Assembly: GCA_012729475.1 (NCBI GenBank)
Contig: JAAYDB010000070.1
Coordinates: 1-60,183 of the forward strand
Length of the DNA stretch: 60,183 nt
Source of the DNA: Bacteroidota bacterium
Lineage (GTDB): Bacteria > Bacteroidota > Bacteroidia > Bacteroidales > VadinHA17
Direction: 5' to 3'
Every line of letters starts with the position of its first letter. Within the stretch, counting starts at the first letter, position 1. Of the stretch, positions 44,808 to 54,186 are shown piece after piece. The notes under the pieces were generated by a model, which saw only the letters and a list, made by a program, of their open reading frames with translations, was not told where the DNA came from and did not search any database. Both the position numbers and the translations under genes were made by a program.

Positions 44808-46154
44808 ATGAATATTACCAGAGAAAACATTGACGATCTGAATGCAGTACTTAATATACAAGTCGAAAAAACAGATTATGAGGATAAAGTGGAAAAAATT
44901 CTCAGAGACTATCGCAAAAAAGCAAATATAAAAGGATTCCGTCCGGGTATGGTCCCCATAGGCCTTATAAGGAAAATGTATGGTACAGCTGCCAAAATAG
45001 AAGAAGTGAATAAAACCATTTCCGAAAGTATTCAGAAATACCTCTCGGACGAAAAACTGGAAATACTTGGAGATCCTTTACCCAAAACCAACGAGGAAGA
45101 GAATATTGATTTTGAAACCCAGGATGAATTTAAGTTTTCTTTTGAACTGGGACTGGCACCTGTTGTCGACCTTAAAATCAACAAAAAAAATAAGGTTAAT
45201 TTGTATGAGATCTCTGTTGACGAAAAAATGATCAACGATCATAAAGAAAACTATACCCGGCGTTTCGGAGATTTTAAAAATGTTGACAAAGTCGGCGAAA
45301 AAGATACAGTAAATGGTAAAATAGAGGCTCTTGATATTGAAGGCAATCCTGTCGCCGGAGAAGGTATCGAAGATACTTCTTTAGCTGTTGACATAATTAA
45401 GGATGAGGAGATTAAAAATACCTTTATTGAAAAAAATACAGGTGATACTGTCGATTTTAATATCCGCAAAGCTTTACCCGATGACAACGAAATAGCCGGA
45501 TTACTGAGAATCGATAAAGAGAAAATTGAAAATATCAGTGAAACATACCGGATGACCATTAAAGAGATATCTCGTTTTTACCCTGCAGAAATTGGGCAGG
45601 ACCTTTTTGATAAAATATACGGGGAAAACACTGTAAAGACCGAAGAAGAATTTAATAAAAAAATTGAAGAAGAAATTGCAGCCAGTCTGAAAGGTGAAAG
45701 TAATTATAAACTCATGCAGGACATCAGAAACATGGTAATCGAAAAGACAGACATTCCACTACCTGAAGATTTTCTGAAAAAATGGCTTCTTAAAGTGAAT
45801 GAAAACACTACATCAGAGCAAATAGAAAAAGAATTTGATTCCTTTAAAAAAGACCTCAAATGGCAACTGATAAAAAATAAGGTAGCAAAGAATAATGAAA
45901 TTAAAATAACAGAAGAGGAACTGACCAAAGAGGCAGAGAATATAACAAGATACCAGTTCCAACAGTATGGAATATACTATGCAACTGATGAGCAAATTTC
46001 AAATTATGCAAGAGAAACTCTTAAAAGAGAAAATGATGCAAAGAGAATTGCCGACAATATTTTAGATACCAAAGTTATCGATGCATTAAAGGAAATAATT
46101 AATATCCAGCCCAAAAGTGTAACAGCCGAAGAATTTAACAAGCTTTTTGAATAA
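44808..46154 (+). CDS. tig: trigger factor
   Basis: The 448-residue protein opens with the ribosome-binding domain, including the tail GFRPGMVPIGLIRKMYG (the family GFRxGKxP loop, with Met for Lys). A degenerate central PPIase-like domain (about 150-245) and a long helical C-terminal domain follow. It holds nascent chains at the ribosome exit tunnel. Bacteroidota trigger factors are divergent, so synteny with clpP and clpX adds support. The next gene is 66 bases away. Confidence 0.93.
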   Translation: MNITRENIDDLNAVLNIQVEKTDYEDKVEKILRDYRKKANIKGFRPGMVPIGLIRKMYGTAAKIEEVNKTISESIQKYLSDEKLEILGDPLPKTNEEENIDFETQDEFKFSFELGLAPVVDLKINKKNKVNLYEISVDEKMINDHKENYTRRFGDFKNVDKVGEKDTVNGKIEALDIEGNPVAGEGIEDTSLAVDIIKDEEIKNTFIEKNTGDTVDFNIRKALPDDNEIAGLLRIDKEKIENISETYRMTIKEISRFYPAEIGQDLFDKIYGENTVKTEEEFNKKIEEEIAASLKGESNYKLMQDIRNMVIEKTDIPLPEDFLKKWLLKVNENTTSEQIEKEFDSFKKDLKWQLIKNKVAKNNEIKITEEELTKEAENITRYQFQQYGIYYATDEQISNYARETLKRENDAKRIADNILDTKVIDALKEIINIQPKSVTAEEFNKLFE

Positions 46155-46188
46155 GGATCAGATAATTACATCATATATCATATTTTTG

Positions 46189-46196
46189 TATCTTTA
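46189..46196 (+). promoter_or_regulatory. candidate -7 element for clpP
   Basis: TATCTTTA, 24 bases before the clpP ATG, with TATTTTTG just upstream (46181-46188). Either may act as -7, but no TTTG -33 is seen at the right distance. Confidence 0.3.
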
Positions 46197-46220
46197 CCCT
46201 CTAAATCTAAATAAACAGCA

Positions 46221-46892
46221 ATGAGCAATAAAAACGATTTTGAAAAATATGCCAGAAGCAAACATGGTATTGGCAGTCTTTCCCTTCACAAATATGCTTC
46301 TGTATGGTCTAGTTATATTTCTCCTACAATCATTGAAGAGAGACAGTTAAATGTTGCTTCAATGGACGTATTTTCACGTTTGATGATGGACAGGATTATT
46401 TTTCTGGGTCTTCCTATCGATGATTATGTAGCTAATATTATTCAGGCTCAACTTCTTTATCTTGATTCATCTGATCCGGGAAAAGATATCCAGATCTATT
46501 TTAATACTCCTGGAGGTTCAGTAAGTGCCGGACTGGGTATATATGATACGATGCAGTATATTTCTGCAGATATTGCCACCATATGCACCGGCATGGCTGC
46601 ATCTATGGGAGCAATTCTCCTTACTGCCGGGACCAAAGGCAAAAGATCTGCACTCAAACACTCAAGGATTATGATACATCAGCCTATGGGTGGATTTGAA
46701 GGTGCTGCATCAGATATTGAAATACAGGCAAGAGAGATACTGAAACTGAAAAAAGAATTATATGAAATAATTGCTTTTCATTCAGGCAATCCACTGGAAA
46801 AAGTTGAAAAAGACTCTGACAGAGATCACTGGATGACTTCAGAAGAAGCTAAAGAATATGGAATGATTGATGAGATTCTTCATCGCAATTAA
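46221..46892 (+). CDS. clpP: ATP-dependent Clp protease proteolytic subunit
   Basis: The 223-residue serine protease has its catalytic triad at Ser128 (GMAASMGA), His153 (MIHQPMGG) and Asp202 (DRDHWM). The N-terminal 30 residues (from MSNKNDF to about SVWSS) precede the usual start of the mature chain and may be a propeptide. With ClpX it degrades tagged and misfolded proteins. It lies 12 bases before clpX. Confidence 0.97.
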   Translation: MSNKNDFEKYARSKHGIGSLSLHKYASVWSSYISPTIIEERQLNVASMDVFSRLMMDRIIFLGLPIDDYVANIIQAQLLYLDSSDPGKDIQIYFNTPGGSVSAGLGIYDTMQYISADIATICTGMAASMGAILLTAGTKGKRSALKHSRIMIHQPMGGFEGAASDIEIQAREILKLKKELYEIIAFHSGNPLEKVEKDSDRDHWMTSEEAKEYGMIDEILHRN

Positions 46893-46904
46893 CAGTATAT
46901 TATA

Positions 46905-48122
46905 ATGGACAAATGCTCTTTCTGCGGCAGAACAAAAAAAGAGGCCAATATGCTGATAGCCGGTCTCGAAGGACATATATGTGACCACTGTATTGAACAG
47001 GCTTATAACATTATGAATGAAGAACTGGGATTAAAAAAAAGTACTTCATTCGATAGCATAAACCTTCTCAAACCTACTGAGATTAAGAGCTTTCTCGATC
47101 AGTATGTCATTGGCCAGGATATGGCGAAAAAGATTATTTCCGTAGCTGTTTATAACCATTATAAGAGATTGATACAAAAACCTGATCCGGATGATGTTGA
47201 AATTGAAAAATCAAATATCATTCTGGTAGGTGAGACAGGTACAGGCAAGACTCTTCTTGCCAAAACAATTGCAAAAATGCTTCATGTACCTTTTACAATA
47301 GTTGATGCCACAGTATTGACTGAAGCCGGATACGTGGGAGAGGATATAGAAAGTCTCCTTACCAGACTGCTGCAGAATGCGGAATACGATGTAAAAGCTG
47401 CTGAAAAAGGAATAGTTTTTATTGACGAACTGGATAAGATAGCACGAAAAGAAGGTGATAATCCTTCAATTACAAGAGATGTATCGGGTGAAGGAGTACA
47501 GCAGGGTCTGTTGAAATTGCTTGAAGGTTCTGTCGTTAATGTCCCTCCACAGGGCGGACGTAAACACCCTGAACAAAAAATGATACCTGTTGATACAAAA
47601 AATATCCTTTTCATCTGTGGCGGAGCTTTTGTCGGTATTGAGAAAAAAATTGCCCAAAGGCTTAATACACAAATTATTGGATTTGGAGCTTCCAAAGTCA
47701 GAGAAAAAGTCGATAAAAACAATCTTTTAAAATATATATCTCCACAAGACCTCAGGGCTTATGGGCTTATCCCTGAAATAATTGGAAGACTGCCTGTAGT
47801 GACCCACCTTGATCCTCTTGATAAAAAAGCCCTAAAAGCAATACTCACCGAACCAAAAAATGCTCTTGTCAAACAATATACCAAGCTCTTTGATATGGAC
47901 AATATTAAACTCAAATTTGACAAAGGAGCTCTCGATTTTATTGTCGATAAAGCGATTGAATACAAACTTGGTGCCCGTGGTCTGAGATCAATATGCGAAA
48001 CAATAATGCTTGATGCAATGTTTGAAATGCCTTCGACTGCGAAAAATGAACTGGTAATAACCGTTGATTATGCCAGCCATAAACTGGAAAGGATAGACCT
48101 TAAAGTTCTTAAAGCCTCTTAA
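46905..48122 (+). CDS. clpX: ATP-dependent Clp protease ATP-binding subunit ClpX
   Basis: The 405-residue AAA+ unfoldase has the N-terminal C4 zinc site (Cys4, 7, 26, 29), Walker A GETGTGKT (109-116), Walker B FIDELDK, and the pore loop ([11 protein letters not shown]). The ISF-type loop for ClpP docking shows as [10 protein letters not shown]. It feeds substrates to ClpP. The stop overlaps that of folA by 4 bases, tail to tail. Confidence 0.97.
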   Translation: MDKCSFCGRTKKEANMLIAGLEGHICDHCIEQAYNIMNEELGLKKSTSFDSINLLKPTEIKSFLDQYVIGQDMAKKIISVAVYNHYKRLIQKPDPDDVEIEKSNIILVGETGTGKTLLAKTIAKMLHVPFTIVDATVLTEAGYVGEDIESLLTRLLQNAEYDVKAAEKGIVFIDELDKIARKEGDNPSITRDVSGEGVQQGLLKLLEGSVVNVPPQGGRKHPEQKMIPVDTKNILFICGGAFVGIEKKIAQRLNTQIIGFGASKVREKVDKNNLLKYISPQDLRAYGLIPEIIGRLPVVTHLDPLDKKALKAILTEPKNALVKQYTKLFDMDNIKLKFDKGALDFIVDKAIEYKLGARGLRSICETIMLDAMFEMPSTAKNELVITVDYASHKLERIDLKVLKAS

Positions 48123-48604
48123 TCCCTTCGTTCATAAATGATATAAGTATAAGGAATATTTTCTTTTTCAGAAACAAATCGCTCCCTGCTTATCGTTTTC
48201 CACATTTTTCTCTTTATTTCCGGGAAATATACATCTGCCTCTGCTCTCCGGTGAACACGTGTAATGTACAACCTGTCAGCATAAGGCATAAACTGACTGT
48301 AAACACTACCACCTCCTATTACGAAAACCTCTTCATCGTCACGACATTTCTTAAGAGCATCCTCCAAAGAATAAGCTGTTTCAGCACCTTCAAAACATTC
48401 TTCACGAATATCCGAAAGAATAATATTCCTCCGTCCCGGTAATGGTCTCCGGGGAAGGGAATCCCATGTCTTCCTTCCCATGACAACTGTTTTTCCCATG
48501 GTAAGTTTCTTAAACCGTTTAAGGTCTTCAGATATATGCCACAGTAGTTCATTAGCTCTGCCAATGCCCTTGTCTTCAGAAACAGCAGCAATTATGGAAA
48601 TCAT
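48119..48604 (-). CDS. folA: dihydrofolate reductase
   Basis: The 161-residue protein has the DHFR start [21 protein letters not shown], then [17 protein letters not shown], and the NADPH-binding [12 protein letters not shown]. It regenerates tetrahydrofolate, which thymidylate synthase oxidises; the two genes are 11 bases apart on the same strand. Length is normal. It closes the BFN-thyA-folA operon. Confidence 0.97.
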   Translation of the reverse strand: MISIIAAVSEDKGIGRANELLWHISEDLKRFKKLTMGKTVVMGRKTWDSLPRRPLPGRRNIILSDIREECFEGAETAYSLEDALKKCRDDEEVFVIGGGSVYSQFMPYADRLYITRVHRRAEADVYFPEIKRKMWKTISRERFVSEKENIPYTYIIYERRD

Positions 48605-48615
48605 AACTTCGTTTT

Positions 48616-49410
48616 TTATACAGATATCTCGCCTTTTATATGTGAATGAGAAACATAATCTTTCAGAGTAAAATCTTCATACCTGAATTTAAAGAGATCA
48701 TCAACTAAAGGATTCACAATCATCGAGGGTAAAGGATAAGGGTCTCTGGTGAGTTGCAATTTAACCTGTTCAATATGATTAAGATATATATGGGCATCAC
48801 CCAGGGTATGAACGAAATCTCCTGGCTTCAGGCCGGTAACATGAGCAATCATCATGGTAAGCAAAGCATAAGAAGCTATATTAAATGGGATTCCAAGAAA
48901 AATATCACAGCTTCTCTGATAAAGCTGACATGACAACTTTCCTTCAGCTACGTAGAACTGAAAGAGAAGATGACAAGGAGGCAAAGCCATTTTATCAAGT
49001 TCTCCAGGATTCCAGGCACTGACAATAAGCCGCCGTGAATCAGGTGTTTCCTTTATGGCATCTACCACTTCTTTTAACTGATCGATCTTTCTCCCGTCAG
49101 CCGACAGCCATGAACGCCACTGTGAACCATATACCGGCCCCAGATTACCGTCTTCATCAGCCCACTCATTCCATATCCTTACACCATTATCTTTTAGATA
49201 TTTAATATTTGTATCTCCGGAGATGAACCACAAAAGCTCATGTATAATGGATTTTAGATGCATCCTTTTGGTTGTCAGTAAGGGGAATCCACAGGCAAGA
49301 TCAAATCTCATCTGATAACCGAATACACTAATGGTCCCGGTGCCGGTCCTGTCACCTTTCCTTATTCCTGATTCTAAAACATGATCGAGAAGTTCAAGAT
49401 ATTGTTTCAT
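48616..49410 (-). CDS. thyA: thymidylate synthase ThyA
   Basis: The 264-residue protein equals E. coli ThyA in length and has the catalytic cysteine in [12 protein letters not shown] and the [20 protein letters not shown] block with the phosphate-binding arginines. It methylates dUMP to dTMP using methylene-tetrahydrofolate, producing dihydrofolate for FolA. Its ATG overlaps the stop of the BFN gene by 4 bases, so the two are translationally coupled. Confidence 0.97.
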   Translation of the reverse strand: MKQYLELLDHVLESGIRKGDRTGTGTISVFGYQMRFDLACGFPLLTTKRMHLKSIIHELLWFISGDTNIKYLKDNGVRIWNEWADEDGNLGPVYGSQWRSWLSADGRKIDQLKEVVDAIKETPDSRRLIVSAWNPGELDKMALPPCHLLFQFYVAEGKLSCQLYQRSCDIFLGIPFNIASYALLTMMIAHVTGLKPGDFVHTLGDAHIYLNHIEQVKLQLTRDPYPLPSMIVNPLVDDLFKFRYEDFTLKDYVSHSHIKGEISV

Positions 49411-50006
49411 GGCTGTTTCCTGCTATCATTTCTTTTTTCCAATTCATCCCTTATCGAGGCAGCCTTTTCATAATCTTCAGTCTTTACCGCTTCATCAATC
49501 ATTTTATATAACTCTTCATCCGAATAGGAGGAAAATTTCGACCCCGTTTCCTGACTCTTGCCTGTATCTTCTTCAGAAGAAAGATCAGTATCAGATGGAG
49601 TATTAGTCAATTGTGCTTTTTCCAGTATTTCTTCATTGATATATATCGGACATCCAAATCTCAGGGCTATAGCCACTGCATCCGAGGTGCGGCTGTCAAT
49701 AATATATTCTTTTTCCCCGTTGTTACATACCAGCTTTGAAAAAAATACCCCCTCTTCAAGCTTGTCAATTATTACCTCAATCACAGCAATATTAAACTGA
49801 TCGGCAACTTTCTTGAAAAGATCATGAGTGAGTGGCCGGGGTGGTTCAAGATTTTCAAGTTTAATCACAATAGCCTGAGCTTCAAATCCTCCTATTATTA
49901 TGGGTATTCTCCTGTCTCCATTCTCTTCTATCAGTAAAAGCGCATAAGCTCCTGACTGAGTCTGACTATATGATATCCCCATCACTTTTAACTTGACCCG
50001 TTTCAT
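49407..50006 (-). CDS. BFN-domain (DUF151) protein with C-terminal UVR motif
   Basis: The 199-residue protein has a bifunctional-nuclease-family domain (about 1-130, with [15 protein letters not shown] and the conserved [18 protein letters not shown]). An acidic linker follows (about 135-155), then a UvrB/UvrC-type UVR coiled coil ([17 protein letters not shown]). The BFN domain has reported RNase and DNase activity in plants; the role in bacteria is unclear. The UVR motif mediates protein contacts. It is the first gene before thyA and folA. Confidence 0.85.
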   Translation of the reverse strand: MKRVKLKVMGISYSQTQSGAYALLLIEENGDRRIPIIIGGFEAQAIVIKLENLEPPRPLTHDLFKKVADQFNIAVIEVIIDKLEEGVFFSKLVCNNGEKEYIIDSRTSDAVAIALRFGCPIYINEEILEKAQLTNTPSDTDLSSEEDTGKSQETGSKFSSYSDEELYKMIDEAVKTEDYEKAASIRDELEKRNDSRKQP

Positions 50007-50032
50007 AATAATTAATTATGCATCAATATAAT

Positions 50033-50049
50033 ACACACCAATGGTGTGT
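50033..50049. repeat. perfect 17-base palindrome in the BFN-gene leader
   Basis: ACACACCA, a central A, then TGGTGTGT: eight perfect pairs. It lies between the predicted transcription start (about 50051) and the BFN start codon (50006). Confidence 0.6.
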
Positions 50050-50055
50050 TTGTGA

Positions 50056-50063
50056 CAAATATA
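50056..50063 (-). promoter_or_regulatory. candidate -7 promoter element of BFN-thyA-folA
   Basis: On the minus strand TATATTTG is an exact TAnnTTTG match, 49 bases before the ATG at 50006. No TTTG -33 was found. Confidence 0.45.
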
Positions 50064-50204
50064 AAGATAATAGAAGTATTTACTCGGTTAACGCGGCGCT
50101 TTTTTTTAAAAGTTTTAAAGCTCAGCAAGAGACATGTCTTTACGATACGAAAATACTGACAGGTGATATCCGCATTTTAAAATATATAAAAAACATCCTT
50201 ATCA

Positions 50205-50234
50205 TTTGAAAATAATGTATTTTATTTATCTTTG
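50205..50234 (+). promoter_or_regulatory. rplU-rpmA promoter, near-complete Bacteroidota consensus
   Basis: TTTG (50205-50208), an 18-base spacer and TATCTTTG (50227-50234). Transcription would begin near 50240, giving a leader of about 85 bases before the rplU ATG, long enough for autoregulation by a ribosomal protein, though no known leader motif was recognised. Confidence 0.7.
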
Positions 50235-50326
50235 CAGTCCGAAATAAAATCAATCTGTCAGGGCTCAGAGAAGTTATATGATTTTTTATCCTATACGCCT
50301 TGCGGAGTAATATAATAAAAATGACA

Positions 50327-50854
50327 ATGTACGCTATTGTTGAGATTGCAGGACAGCAATTTAAAGTTGAAGAAGGTAAAAAGATCTTCGTACACAGGCT
50401 TGATGCTGAAGAGGAAAAGGAAATTAAATTTGAACAGGTCCTCTTGATTGAAGAAGAAGGTAAGGTTACAGTAGGAGAACCTTTTATCAGTGACTCTTTC
50501 GTTGAATGTAAAGTTTTAGGACACGCAAGAGGAAAAAAGGTGATTGTATTTAAAAAGAAGAGAAGAAAAGGTTACAGGGTAAAAAACGGTCATCGGCAAG
50601 ACTTCACTGAGGTAGAGATAATAAGCATAAACGGTAAGAAATCTGCTGAAAAAAAGACTGTAAAGAAAGAGCCGGCTGTAACTGCAGGTGAACCGAAAGA
50701 CGAAACAAAATCGGCTGAGAAAAAACCTGCCACCAAAAAACCTGCTGTAAAAAAGCCGGCAGGTAAAAAACCAGCTGCAAAAAGTGCTGACAAAGGAAAA
50801 ACAACCGCTAAAAAGACAGCACCAAAAAAAGCAGATAAAGGAGAAGATAAATAA
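50327..50854 (+). CDS. rplU: 50S ribosomal protein L21 with long basic C-terminal tail
   Basis: From the ATG at 50327 the protein has 175 residues and starts MYAIVEIAGQQFKVEEGKKI, the normal L21 N-terminus; upstream in-frame starts at 50321 and the TTG at 50300 are less likely. The L21 core ends near residue 102 (KNGHRQDFTEVEIISING). A further 73 residues are an Ala-Lys-Pro repeat-like tail (KKPATKKPAVKKPA). L21 binds 23S rRNA in the large subunit. The tail is unusual for most bacteria. The gene is 27 bases before rpmA. Confidence 0.95.
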   Translation: MYAIVEIAGQQFKVEEGKKIFVHRLDAEEEKEIKFEQVLLIEEEGKVTVGEPFISDSFVECKVLGHARGKKVIVFKKKRRKGYRVKNGHRQDFTEVEIISINGKKSAEKKTVKKEPAVTAGEPKDETKSAEKKPATKKPAVKKPAGKKPAAKSADKGKTTAKKTAPKKADKGEDK

Positions 50855-50881
50855 AAAAATAAGAATTAAATATTTATTATT

Positions 50882-51142
50882 ATGGCACACAAGAAAGGAG
50901 CCGGTAGTTCACGTAATGGCCGCGACTCTAATAGTAAAAGACTTGGAGTTAAACTTTTCGGGGGTCAGCATGCAAAAGCCGGTAATATCATCGTTCGCCA
51001 AAGAGGAACAAAACATAATCCCGGCCTGAATGTGGGATTAGGAAAAGATCATACTCTTTTTGCCCTTGCCGATGGTGAAATTGAGTTCAAAAAACGCAAA
51101 GACAATAAATCCTATGTCTCGGTGATAAGCTCAAAGGAATAA
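50882..51142 (+). CDS. rpmA: 50S ribosomal protein L27
   Basis: The 86-residue protein begins [20 protein letters not shown], the L27 signature whose N-terminus reaches the peptidyl transferase centre. It has the typical [15 protein letters not shown] block. No N-terminal cleavable extension (as in Firmicutes) is present. It follows rplU and is closed by two successive hairpins. Confidence 0.98.
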   Translation: MAHKKGAGSSRNGRDSNSKRLGVKLFGGQHAKAGNIIVRQRGTKHNPGLNVGLGKDHTLFALADGEIEFKKRKDNKSYVSVISSKE

Positions 51143-51179
51143 TCTTTGTCAAAGATTATTTTTCTTTCGATACTTTTCT

Positions 51180-51209
51180 CTCTCCTGAAAACTAATCAGG
51201 GAGTTTTTT
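51180..51209 (+). terminator. intrinsic terminator 1 after rpmA
   Basis: CTC-(T)-CCTGA (51180-51188) pairs with TCAGGGAG (51196-51203) with one bulged T, followed by six T residues. Confidence 0.8.
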
Positions 51210-51220
51210 AATACCTTTAC

Positions 51221-51247
51221 AGCAGGCTCACAGAGTCTGCTTTTTTT
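51221..51247 (+). terminator. intrinsic terminator 2, just before serS
   Basis: AGCAGGCTC (51221-51229), triloop ACA, then GAGTCTGCT with one G-T pair, followed by seven T residues. It ends only 18 bases before the serS ATG. A TACCTTTA -7-like element sits between the two hairpins at 51212-51219. Confidence 0.8.
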
Positions 51248-51265
51248 ATTAACCAGAATCCTGCC

Positions 51266-52540
51266 ATGCTAACAATTAATCTTATCCGTGAAAAAAGAGA
51301 GCTGATCATTGAACGTCTTAAGGTAAAAAACTTTGATGCAGAAAAAGTACTCGACAAAATACTATCTCTTGACTCTACACGCCGGGAGATTCAGACCCGG
51401 TCTGACTCCCTTCAGGCTGAGATGAACAGGTTATCAAAAGATATAGGATTACTTCTGAAAACAGGCAGGAAAAAAGAAGCTGATGAAGCAAAAGAAAAGA
51501 CTTATACCCTAAAAGAAGAAATAAGGTCTCTCTCTGAAGAATTAACACCTCTTGATATTGAATTGAGAGAACTGATAGTCAGCCTTCCCAATCTGCCTCA
51601 TGAATCAGTTAACAAAGGCTTTGGAGCTGAAGATAACTTCATTGTAAAAGAGGGTGGAAAAATAGTTGACATAGACGGAGAAGCCCTTCCTCACTGGGAG
51701 CTGATAAAAAAATATGACATAATTGACTTCGATCTGGGAATAAAACTAACAGGCGCAGGTTTCCCGGTCTACAAAGGTAAGGGCGCCAAAATGGAAAGAG
51801 CTCTTATTAATTTCTTTCTTGATGAAGGAGTAAAAGCAGGTTACAATGAAGTCATACCTCCCATTGTTGTAAATGAAGACTCAGGTTTCGGTACAGGCCA
51901 GTTGCCCGATAAAGAGGGACAAATGTATAATATTACACTCGATAATTTCTACCTCATTCCAACTGCTGAAGTGCCTGTAACAAACATTTACAGAGATATT
52001 ATTCTCAATGCTGATGACCTGCCCATAAAAAATATTGCCTACACCCCCTGTTTCAGAAGAGAAGCAGGCTCATGGGGTGCACATGTCAGAGGCCTCAACA
52101 GATTGCATCAGTTCGATAAGGTCGAAATAGTAAGAATAGCCCACCCGGACCATTCTTACGAGTCTCTTGATGAAATGGTATCTCATGTTGAAAACCTGGT
52201 GTCAGCCCTTGATCTCCCATACAGAATACTAAGACTATGCGGAGGTGATATGTCATTCACTTCTTCTCTTACATACGATTTTGAGGTGTGGTCAGGAGCA
52301 CAGAAAAAATGGCTGGAAGTAAGCTCTGTTTCAAACTTTGAGTCATTCCAGGCAAACAGACTGAAATGCCGTTTCCGGGAAAAAGCCGGAAAACAGACAC
52401 AACTGGTCCATACCCTTAACGGAAGTGCCCTCGCTCTGCCCAGAATTCTTGCAGCTCTGCTTGAAAATAATCAGACAAAGGAAGGAATAAAGATCCCGGT
52501 CAGTCTTATACCCTATACCGGTTTTGAAATAATCGACTGA
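51266..52540 (+). CDS. serS: seryl-tRNA synthetase
   Basis: The 424-residue class II synthetase has the N-terminal tRNA-binding coiled coil (about 30-105), motif 2 (TPCFRREAGSWGAHVRGLNR) and motif 3 (NGSALALPRILAALLE). It charges serine tRNAs. Length is normal. Its ATG lies right after a strong terminator hairpin, which raises the question of how it is transcribed. Confidence 0.97.
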   Translation: MLTINLIREKRELIIERLKVKNFDAEKVLDKILSLDSTRREIQTRSDSLQAEMNRLSKDIGLLLKTGRKKEADEAKEKTYTLKEEIRSLSEELTPLDIELRELIVSLPNLPHESVNKGFGAEDNFIVKEGGKIVDIDGEALPHWELIKKYDIIDFDLGIKLTGAGFPVYKGKGAKMERALINFFLDEGVKAGYNEVIPPIVVNEDSGFGTGQLPDKEGQMYNITLDNFYLIPTAEVPVTNIYRDIILNADDLPIKNIAYTPCFRREAGSWGAHVRGLNRLHQFDKVEIVRIAHPDHSYESLDEMVSHVENLVSALDLPYRILRLCGGDMSFTSSLTYDFEVWSGAQKKWLEVSSVSNFESFQANRLKCRFREKAGKQTQLVHTLNGSALALPRILAALLENNQTKEGIKIPVSLIPYTGFEIID

Positions 52541-52650
52541 TATTTTTTATCAGCCTTTAACTTCAAAATAATACAGGATGTTTATGTTTCTCCTCAAAAC
52601 ACACATATCCAACACTTTATTGAGGACTAAGTAAAACGGGGTCCCGTAAA

Positions 52651-53538
52651 ATGAAAAAATCCCGTCAAGCATATATATATGCCGGCCTGGCCATACTCTT
52701 CTGGTCAACAGTGCCTACTGCCTTTAAAAAAGGTCTTCAGGAACTGGAAATCATCCCCATGCTTACAATAGCATCCCTGACATCAACAATAATATTGTTT
52801 TTTATCCTTATCGCTTCAGGAAAAATTTCACTACTCCTTAAGAAAGATACCAAAGGGCTTACACACTCAGCCATTCTCGGTTTTATTAACCCCTTTGCCT
52901 ACTATCTTATCCTCCTGAAAGCTTACCAGCTTCTTCCTGCACAGATAGCACAACCATTGAATATGGTGTGGCCGATAATCTTCGTGTTTCTTTCAGTAAT
53001 TTTTCTTGGTAAAAAAATCAGGAAAAAAAGTATTATTGCCCTTCTTATTAGCTTCACCGGAGTATTTATTATTTCATCCAGAGGCGATTTCTTTAACTAT
53101 GGACAATCAGATATAAGAGGTATTACCCTCGCCCTGACAAGCTCCATATTCTTTGCTTTCTATTTTATAATGAATATGAAAGATCAACGGGATGAAACCC
53201 TTAAGCTGTTCCTGAATTTTCTCTTCGGTTCAATATATCTGGTCATTGCACTCCTGATAACTGAAGGATGGAATTTTTCCGGATATAGTATCCCGGGAAT
53301 AGCAGCATCTGTTTATACAGGATTATTTGAAATGGGCATAACCTTCCTTCTGTGGCTTAAAGCTCTTAACAGTTCTGAGACTACAGACAAAACAAGTAAT
53401 CTGGTATATCTTGCCCCTTTTCTTTCTTTGGTTTTTGTTCATTTCATACTTCACGAACCTATCTATTATACAACTCCGTTGGGCTTAATTCTTATCGTCA
53501 CAGGTATACTGATACAAAACAGAAAAATTCAGAGATAA
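52651..53538 (+). CDS. EamA-family (DMT) transporter
   Basis: The 295-residue protein has ten hydrophobic helices in two EamA repeats: the first opens AGLAILFWSTVPTAFKKGL and the second GITLALTSSIFFAFYFIMN. These transporters export or import metabolites such as amino acids or nucleosides; the substrate is unknown. A short inverted repeat ACGGG-GT-CCCGT (52636-52647) lies 3 bases before the ATG and could fold over the start. It is 110 bases after serS. Confidence 0.88.
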   Translation: MKKSRQAYIYAGLAILFWSTVPTAFKKGLQELEIIPMLTIASLTSTIILFFILIASGKISLLLKKDTKGLTHSAILGFINPFAYYLILLKAYQLLPAQIAQPLNMVWPIIFVFLSVIFLGKKIRKKSIIALLISFTGVFIISSRGDFFNYGQSDIRGITLALTSSIFFAFYFIMNMKDQRDETLKLFLNFLFGSIYLVIALLITEGWNFSGYSIPGIAASVYTGLFEMGITFLLWLKALNSSETTDKTSNLVYLAPFLSLVFVHFILHEPIYYTTPLGLILIVTGILIQNRKIQR

Positions 53539-53604
53539 TTAATTATTATCTTTGATGACTATAGTCAAAAAGACTGAAGAGAGACAGCTGATATCGTGAT
53601 TAAA

Positions 53605-54177
53605 ATGTTTCACGTTTTGCAGGGAAAGACAAAAGATAAAATAATACTGGGTATTGACCCTGGCACGAATATCACAGGTTACGGGCTTATCCGTATTGCA
53701 GGCGCCGAACCTGAGCTGATTGCCGTTGGAGTGATTGAGTTATCGAAATATAACGACCATTACCTTAAACTGAAGCATATTTTCGAAAGGACCATTGCTA
53801 TTATTGATGAATATCATCCCGATGAACTCGCTATTGAAGCTCCTTTTTACGGAAAGAATGTTCAGTCGATGTTAAAATTAGGCCGTGCACAGGGTGCTGC
53901 AATATCCGCAGCTCTTTCGCGGTCTCTTCCCATATTTGAATATGCTCCGCGTAAAATAAAAATGTCAATCACAGGTCAGGGCTCAGCTTCAAAAGAACAG
54001 GTAGCTTCGATGCTAATGAGCATTCTCTGTTTTAATGAGAAAGGTATAATTCTTGATGCTACCGATGGTCTTGCTGCTGCTCTCTGCCATTTCTATCAGT
54101 CAGGACTCCCTTCTGTTCAGAAATCTTACAGCAACTGGAAGGATTTTATGAAAAAAAATCCGGGAAGGATTAAATGA
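53605..54177 (+). CDS. ruvC: crossover junction endodeoxyribonuclease RuvC
   Basis: From the ATG at 53605 the protein has 190 residues. It has the four acidic residues of the RNase H-like active site, in ILGIDPGTNITGYG (Asp near 17), LAIEAPFYGKN (Glu near 76), and LDATDGLAAALCH (two Asp). It cuts Holliday junctions after RuvAB branch migration. A GTG at 53596 is also in frame but weak. It converges on comF with a 9-base gap. Confidence 0.95.
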   Translation: MFHVLQGKTKDKIILGIDPGTNITGYGLIRIAGAEPELIAVGVIELSKYNDHYLKLKHIFERTIAIIDEYHPDELAIEAPFYGKNVQSMLKLGRAQGAAISAALSRSLPIFEYAPRKIKMSITGQGSASKEQVASMLMSILCFNEKGIILDATDGLAAALCHFYQSGLPSVQKSYSNWKDFMKKNPGRIK

Positions 54178-54186
54178 GTATATGAT

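Noticed and set aside
50018-50209. 63-residue open frame between the BFN gene and rplU
   Set aside because: It crosses the palindrome and the BFN -7 element, shows no recognisable domain or coding bias, and the rplU promoter begins just beside its end.
51180-51265. T-box or tRNA-sensing leader before serS
   Set aside because: No T-box sequence or specifier loop was seen, and T-boxes are not expected in this phylum; the hairpins fit plain terminators.
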